A stretch of DNA of 7,561 bases from assembly GCA_030039005.1 (NCBI GenBank), contig JASHQT010000617.1:1-7561 (forward strand). The letters run 5' to 3'. Positions 4,671 to 7,561 of this stretch are shown here, one piece after another (positions within the stretch are counted from its first letter, which is position 1; each line of letters starts with the position of its first letter). The stretch is from Bryobacteraceae bacterium. GTDB taxonomy: Bacteria > Acidobacteriota > Terriglobia > Bryobacterales > Bryobacteraceae. The notes beneath the pieces were generated by a model, which was not told the origin of the DNA, made no database searches, and was given only the letters and a program-made list of their open reading frames with translations. Made by a program: the position numbers and the translations under genes.

Positions 4671-5114
4671 GTGAAGATTAAGCCTTACAATGCTCTTGCC
4701 CTGATCGTCGGCATCAGCCTATCGGTCCAAGCGGCCACGCACAAGAGCGCTGTCCCTCTTCAAAAGATCTTCATCGAGCCCGAGAACGGCTTCGAGTCTT
4801 ACATCTCGGCTGCTTTCTTCAAAAAGCACGTTCCCGCCACCATCGTGAGCGACAAAGAAACGGCCACATTAATCCTGAAAAGCGGTGCGGTCGCCACACA
4901 GGAAGAAAAGAGTGGACTCGGCAAGTTGGCCCGATGTGCCTACGCTCTGTGCATAGGAATCGATGGTTCCCAAACGGTATCTGTACAGCTAATGGACAAA
5001 GATGGCCAGATCGTCTGGGCCTACAGCGTAAGGAAAATCGGTGCAGCAAATTATCAGAGCAGTGCCGAAGCAATTGCCAAACATCTCAAGGAGTTCCTAC
5101 AAAAGCGGCCATGA
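4671..5114 (+). CDS. Small secreted protein of an Acidobacteriota-associated uncharacterised family
   Basis: The start is GTG at 4671, with AAAAGGA five bases before it, giving a 147-residue protein with a clear signal peptide (MKIKPYNALALIVGISLSVQA, likely cut after residue 21). A longer frame opening at 4602 would bury that signal. The mature part has KIFIEPENGFESYISAAFFKK (32-52), TIVSDKETATLIL (57-69), two Cys (89, 94), VSVQLMDKDGQIVWAYSV (103-120) and SSAEAIAKHLKEFL (130-143). I recall this pattern (IEP.NGFE.Y..AA...K.VP..VV.D...A....) in many Acidobacteriota secreted proteins without known function. Its stop overlaps the start of the next gene (ATGA), so the two are translationally coupled. 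Confidence 0.75.
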   Translation: MKIKPYNALALIVGISLSVQAATHKSAVPLQKIFIEPENGFESYISAAFFKKHVPATIVSDKETATLILKSGAVATQEEKSGLGKLARCAYALCIGIDGSQTVSVQLMDKDGQIVWAYSVRKIGAANYQSSAEAIAKHLKEFLQKRP

Positions 5115-5341
5115 TAGAAGAAGCCGTCACCAAATGCCCAAAGTGCGGCCTGGAGAACAAACCGGATTCCAAACGCTGCGCAGCGCCATCCTGCCACTAT
5201 TACCTCAAGTCAGAGATCGAATGCCTCAGATCCATGGATAGATCGCTCAAGGGCATAAGGCGCATTGCGATTTGGTTTTTGGTTCTGTCATGTCTGAGTC
5301 TGCTCGTCGGCCTTTTGGCCGCTGGTGGCGCGTTTCGCTGA
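5111..5341 (+). CDS. Zinc-ribbon protein with a C-terminal membrane segment
   Basis: A 76-residue protein. Residues 9-29 (CPKCG...CAAPSCHYYL) form a zinc-ribbon-like knuckle pair, Cys9-x2-Cys12 and Cys22-x4-Cys27. A basic linker leads to one hydrophobic segment (about 51-74, IAIWFLVLSCLSLLVGLLAAGGAF), so it should be anchored in the inner membrane with the ribbon in the cytoplasm. The ATG overlaps the stop of the secreted-protein gene by ATGA; its own ribosome-binding site is lacking at the usual distance. The gene ends 5 bp before the right inverted repeat. Function unknown. Confidence 0.75.
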   Translation: MIEEAVTKCPKCGLENKPDSKRCAAPSCHYYLKSEIECLRSMDRSLKGIRRIAIWFLVLSCLSLLVGLLAAGGAFR

Positions 5342-5346
5342 AGTCC

Positions 5347-5373
5347 TCGGCCACACACATTTAGCGGACTACC
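5347..5373 (-). repeat. Right terminal inverted repeat (IRR)
   Basis: Reverse complement of this stretch matches 572-598 at 24 of 27 positions, including the terminal GGTAGTC and the internal GTGTGTGGC. It ends directly at the second copy of GCCGCTTG. Confidence 0.88.
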
Positions 5374-5381
5374 GCCGCTTG
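5374..5381. repeat. Right target-site duplication GCCGCTTG
   Basis: Exact copy of 564-571, adjoining the right inverted repeat. The following sequence, CGGGCGCC, is the original chromosome continuing towards the isomerase-like gene. Confidence 0.85.
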
Positions 5382-5407
5382 CGGGCGCCGCGCCACTTCG
5401 ATAACAT
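5379..5407 (+). promoter_or_regulatory. Weak candidate promoter of the isomerase-like gene
   Basis: TTGCGG (5379-5384) and TAACAT (5402-5407) are 17 bp apart; transcription would begin near the ATG at 5415, giving a leaderless message, which would explain the missing ribosome-binding site. The -35 box spans the target duplication and was restored on insertion, so the transposon need not have broken this promoter. Confidence 0.3.
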
Positions 5408-5414
5408 TCGCATC

Positions 5415-6266
5415 ATGAACAGGCGCGATCTAATCAGAGCGAGCGCGGCCGCGGCGCTCGCTCCCGCGGCATTGCATTCGGCCACCGCTTCCGCCGGACG
5501 TTTGAAGCAATCCGTCGCCCGCTGGTGCTACGCCAAGATTCCGATCGAGGATCTGTGCCACGCGATGGCCGATCTCGGCGTCACCGGCATGGATCTGGTG
5601 GCGCCGGAGGATTGGCCGGTCTGCCGCAAGTACGGAATCACGCCGGCGATGGTGCAGGGAGCCACCATGACCGGTCCCGGCTCCGTGTTCGACTACGGCT
5701 GGAACAACAAAGCGAATCACGACAAGTTGGAGGAGGCGGCAAAAACCAGCATCGTGCGCGCGGCCGATGCCAAGGTCCCCAATGTGATCACGCTGTTCGG
5801 CGCGCGGCGCGGCATGAGCGACGCCGAAGGCATCGACAATTGCATCGCGGGCCTGAATCGCGTCAAGAAATTCGCCGAGGATCACGGCGTCACGCTGTGC
5901 GTCGAGCTGCTCAACAGCAAAGTGGATCATAAGGATTACCAGGGCGACCATACGGCCTACGGCGTGGCCGTGATGAAAGGCGTGGATTCCCCGCGCGTGA
6001 AGTTGCTCTACGACGCCTACCACATGCAGATCATGGAAGGCGACCTGATCCGCACCATCCGCGACAACATCCAGTACATCGCGCATTTCCACTGCGCGGG
6101 CGTTCCCGGCCGGCACGAGATCGACGGCACCCAGGAAGTGAATTGGAACGCCGTGGCCAAGGCCATCGCGGATCTCAGTTTTCAGGGCTACATCGCCCAG
6201 GAGTTCACGCCTACGCGCGATCCGCTCGCGTCCCTGAAGCAGGCGGTCGAAGTGCTGACAGTGTGA
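5415..6266 (+). CDS. Tat-exported hydroxypyruvate isomerase-like TIM-barrel protein
   Basis: A 283-residue protein from ATG 5415. The start gives a twin-arginine signal (MNRRDLIRAS followed by an Ala-rich segment, cut near 27); upstream in-frame extension would place it inside the transposon end. The rest is a xylose-isomerase/AP-endonuclease-2-like TIM barrel. Likely metal and catalytic residues are Glu164 (CVELLNSK), Asp200 (LYDAYHMQ), His226 (HFHCAGVPGRHE) and Glu263 (AQEFTP); the PGRHE..G..EVNW segment is typical of Hyi, which interconverts hydroxypyruvate and tartronate semialdehyde. Exported members are common in Acidobacteriota and may act on other ketoses or sugar acids. It is immediately right of the element and was probably the original neighbour of the cytochrome gene. 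Confidence 0.85.
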   Translation: MNRRDLIRASAAAALAPAALHSATASAGRLKQSVARWCYAKIPIEDLCHAMADLGVTGMDLVAPEDWPVCRKYGITPAMVQGATMTGPGSVFDYGWNNKANHDKLEEAAKTSIVRAADAKVPNVITLFGARRGMSDAEGIDNCIAGLNRVKKFAEDHGVTLCVELLNSKVDHKDYQGDHTAYGVAVMKGVDSPRVKLLYDAYHMQIMEGDLIRTIRDNIQYIAHFHCAGVPGRHEIDGTQEVNWNAVAKAIADLSFQGYIAQEFTPTRDPLASLKQAVEVLTV

Positions 6267-6289
6267 CAGTAGCGACACAGGTTCACAGG

Positions 6290-6338
6290 CGCTCGCGCCC
6301 TGCGGAGCCGCGAGCGTAAGTGAGCGGTCCTCGCGCTC
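6290..6338. repeat. Extragenic palindromic repeat, REP-like
   Basis: CGCTCGCG (6290-6297) pairs with CGCGAGCG (6309-6316) across 11 bases, and a second, smaller inverted pair GAGCG (6322-6326) / CGCTC (6334-6338) follows at once. Paired GC-rich hairpins of this type between genes resemble dispersed REP sequences of high-GC genomes. No T-run, so termination is unlikely. Whether it recurs in the genome cannot be seen here. Confidence 0.45.
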
Positions 6339-6386
6339 CTGAGTAGTAGTGCGGTCGGCTGATTGTATCGAACGAGGAATAAACAT

Positions 6387-6650
6387 ATGGGTTCCAGAAT
6401 CGATAGCTTCCTCAAACACGAAGATATCTTCGAGGAAGCCCAAACGGAAGCCATTAAAGAGGTCGTCGCCTGGCAACTCGCCCAGGCGATGAAGAAAAGA
6501 AAAATCAGCAAGAACAAGATGGCTACTCTGCTTAAGACGAGCCGCACGCAGGTCGATCGCCTTCTCAGCGCGAAGGACGACATCACCCTATCCAGTTTGC
6601 AGCGTGCGGCAGCCGTCGTCGGCCGGCGCGTCTCCATCAAACTAACATAG
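6387..6650 (+). CDS. Antitoxin-like helix-turn-helix protein
   Basis: An 87-residue protein from ATG 6387, set by GAGGA at 6374-6378 with 8-base spacing. Residues 12-36 are a helical arm (HEDIFEEAQTEAIKEV...), residues 39-61 form the helix-turn-helix (KISKNKMATLLKTSRTQVDRLLS), and ITLSSLQRAAAVVGRRVSIKL (66-86) is the closing helix and strand. The pattern is that of the small XRE/HigA2-like proteins often found with RelE/HigB-type toxins. No toxin gene is present on either side, so it is an orphan regulator here. It lies between the palindromic repeat and the DUF6152-type gene. Confidence 0.75.
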   Translation: MGSRIDSFLKHEDIFEEAQTEAIKEVVAWQLAQAMKKRKISKNKMATLLKTSRTQVDRLLSAKDDITLSSLQRAAAVVGRRVSIKLT

Positions 6651-6684
6651 CTGCCCCCTTTCCCCGCCCCGCCCGGCGCGCGTA

Positions 6685-6705
6685 TATACTGGTTCGCACC
6701 GGGAG
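6685..6705 (+). promoter_or_regulatory. -10 box and ribosome-binding site of the DUF6152-type gene
   Basis: TATACT (6685-6690) is a good -10 box in a GC-rich surrounding, though no -35 match is seen upstream in the C-rich tract 6653-6680. GGGAG (6701-6705) stands 8 bases before the ATG at 6714. Confidence 0.5.
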
Positions 6706-6713
6706 CGAATTTC

Positions 6714-7561
6714 ATGCGTCTTGCAATCGCGTTTTTCCTTTTGGCTGCGGCACCCTCGCTTGTGCTCGCCCATCACGGCGGTGCCGAGTACGACCTCAGC
6801 AAAACCGTCGAATACAAAGGCAAGCTCACGGCGGTTGACATGATTAATCCGCATTCCTGGATTTATTTCGACGTCACCGGCCCGGACGGCAAGGTCAGCC
6901 ACCACCGCTGCGAAATGCGTTCGGTGCACGTCCTGCGGCGATCCGGCTGGACCAAGGAAAATTTTCCCGTAGGCCAGCAGGTGACCGTCGAAGCTTCGCC
7001 CAACCGCACCGATCCGGACTCGTGCTATTTGCAGAGCCTCATCGCGGCCGACGGAACGCGCATGGATCGCTACGGCCAATACATCAAGGCGCCGGCAGGC
7101 GGACTCAAAGAGGTTCGCGGGCCCATCGAGGCGCCGAAGACCAATCGCCCGGTGCGCCTCCCTTCGGGCGAGCCGAATTTGGCGGGCGACTGGGCGCCCG
7201 TGCAGTTGGTGATGGTGAATGCGAAAGGCACTGGCGGAGGTTTGGTTCCGCTCGATAAGCTGAGCGATTACAAGCCGGGCGATCGTCCGGCGGTGAACTT
7301 CCGTGCGCGGCCCGGTCCCGGTCCCAGGCTTTACGGCGGAACGGAGCTCACCGCCGAAGGAGAAAAAGCTGCTCAGGAGGTCAAGCGCGAGGATAACCCG
7401 CGCTTCCACTGCCAGACCACCAGCATTCTTTTCGATTGGACTTTCGACGGTCCGGTCGACCGGATCACGCAGAACAAAGACACCATCACGCTCCAATACG
7501 GCCAGTTCGGGTTCAAGCGCACCATTTACATGAGCCGGAAAGAGCATCCGGCGAACGTCAA
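6714..7561 (+). CDS. DUF6152-type secreted protein, 3' end outside the window
   Basis: The frame is open from ATG 6714 to the last base, giving 282 complete codons with no stop. Residues 1-19 are a signal peptide (MRLAIAFFLLAAAPSLVLA) followed by HHGGAEYD, the usual mature start of this family. Residues 33-112 (EYKGKLTAVDMINPHSWIYFDV, CEMRSVHVLRRSGWTKENFPVGQQVTVEA, DGTRMDRYGQ) match the DUF6152 beta domain, common in multiple copies in Acidobacteriota and of unknown function. The second part (GEPNLAGDWAP, HCQTTSILFDWTFDGPVDRITQ, ITLQYGQFGFKRTIYMSRKEHP) is the region that usually follows it in the longer versions. Two His at the mature N-terminus may bind metal. The gene probably continues for a few dozen codons. 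Confidence 0.8.
   Translation, partial: MRLAIAFFLLAAAPSLVLAHHGGAEYDLSKTVEYKGKLTAVDMINPHSWIYFDVTGPDGKVSHHRCEMRSVHVLRRSGWTKENFPVGQQVTVEASPNRTDPDSCYLQSLIAADGTRMDRYGQYIKAPAGGLKEVRGPIEAPKTNRPVRLPSGEPNLAGDWAPVQLVMVNAKGTGGGLVPLDKLSDYKPGDRPAVNFRARPGPGPRLYGGTELTAEGEKAAQEVKREDNPRFHCQTTSILFDWTFDGPVDRITQNKDTITLQYGQFGFKRTIYMSRKEHPANV

Larger units (their letters stand above)
572..5373 (+). mobile_element. IS1-family-like transposon carrying about ten passenger genes
   Basis: This 4802-bp unit is bounded by 27-bp imperfect inverted repeats and flanked by a perfect 8-bp direct repeat. It contains a single intact DDE transposase (3023-3961). Excision of the unit plus one repeat copy would restore a normal short gap between the cytochrome gene and the isomerase-like gene. 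The contents are less GC-rich than the flanks and are mostly small orphan genes, each with its own control signals. IS-derived elements with passenger genes are known in several IS families, notably IS1595; for an IS1-type transposase this much cargo is unusual as far as I know. The transposase sits mid-element, about 2.4 kb from the left end and 1.4 kb from the right. Boundaries come directly from the sequence; mobility by this transposase is inferred. Confidence 0.85.

Noticed and set aside
5430..6476. 348-residue open frame on the minus strand
   Set aside because: Shadow of the GC-rich isomerase-like gene; its composition is His/Val/Arg/Asp-rich without any recognisable domain.
6642..7547. 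301-residue open frame on the minus strand
   Set aside because: It is antisense to the DUF6152-type gene, which has a signal peptide, a ribosome-binding site and family motifs on the plus strand.
1..7561. CRISPR arrays, tRNA or rRNA genes, integrase or plasmid replication genes
   Set aside because: No regularly spaced long repeats, no cloverleaf-type sequence and no matching protein motifs were seen.

Overview
The window looks like an Acidobacteriota chromosome (Bryobacter/Solibacter type) interrupted by a mobile element. The flanking genes suggest this host: a high-GC c-type cytochrome fused to a ComEA-like helix-hairpin-helix, a Tat-exported hydroxypyruvate-isomerase-like TIM barrel, and a DUF6152-type secreted protein. 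The secreted protein at 4671-5114 also belongs to a type I associate with Acidobacteriota. The assignment is inferred from gene content only; no rRNA or tRNA is present.

The main result is a 4.8 kb transposon at 572-5373. Its ends are a 27-bp inverted repeat (24 of 27 positions identical, both ends starting GGTAGTC). It is flanked by a perfect 8-bp direct repeat, GCCGCTTG (564-571 and 5374-5381). Removing the element and one repeat copy joins the cytochrome gene to the isomerase gene across about 53 bp. Inside is one DDE transposase of IS1-family type (3023-3961); IS1 elements typically have GG-starting ends and 8-9 bp target duplications, which fits. A plain IS1-family element is about 0.8-1.2 kb, so this one carries roughly 3.6 kb of passenger DNA on both sides of the transposase. 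Passenger DNA is visibly less GC-rich (1501-1560 has 26 of 60 G+C; 5761-5820, outside, has 42 of 60).

Layout. Left flank, 51-551: cytochrome/HhH protein. Left passenger arm: basic-tailed protein (638-982), minus-strand conserved protein (990-1400), divergent PD-(D/E)XK-like protein (1483-1872), protein with a possible C-terminal HTH (1988-2629), then a mostly non-coding 393-bp stretch (2630-3022). That stretch holds a 10-bp-period TCCC repeat, a 29-aa ORF with a strong ribosome-binding site and internal stem-loop, and the transposase promoter and structured leader. Right passenger arm: BssS-like small protein (4011-4268), bidirectional terminator, XRE regulator on the minus strand (4395-4607) divergent from a secreted protein (4671-5114), which is start/stop-coupled to a zinc-ribbon membrane protein (5111-5341) ending 5 bp before the right inverted repeat. 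Right flank: isomerase-like gene (5415-6266), a palindromic intergenic repeat, an antitoxin-like HTH protein (6387-6650), and a DUF6152-type gene running off the window (6714 onward).

The transposase appears tightly controlled. A good sigma70 promoter places its start at or near a leaderless 55-aa ORF that overlaps the transposase start. An 11-bp stem-loop (2999-3023) buries the transposase Shine-Dalgarno sequence and the first base of its GTG start codon. On the right arm, two overlapping palindromes between the XRE gene and the secreted-protein operon look like an autoregulatory operator. No passenger gene has a function I can assign firmly.
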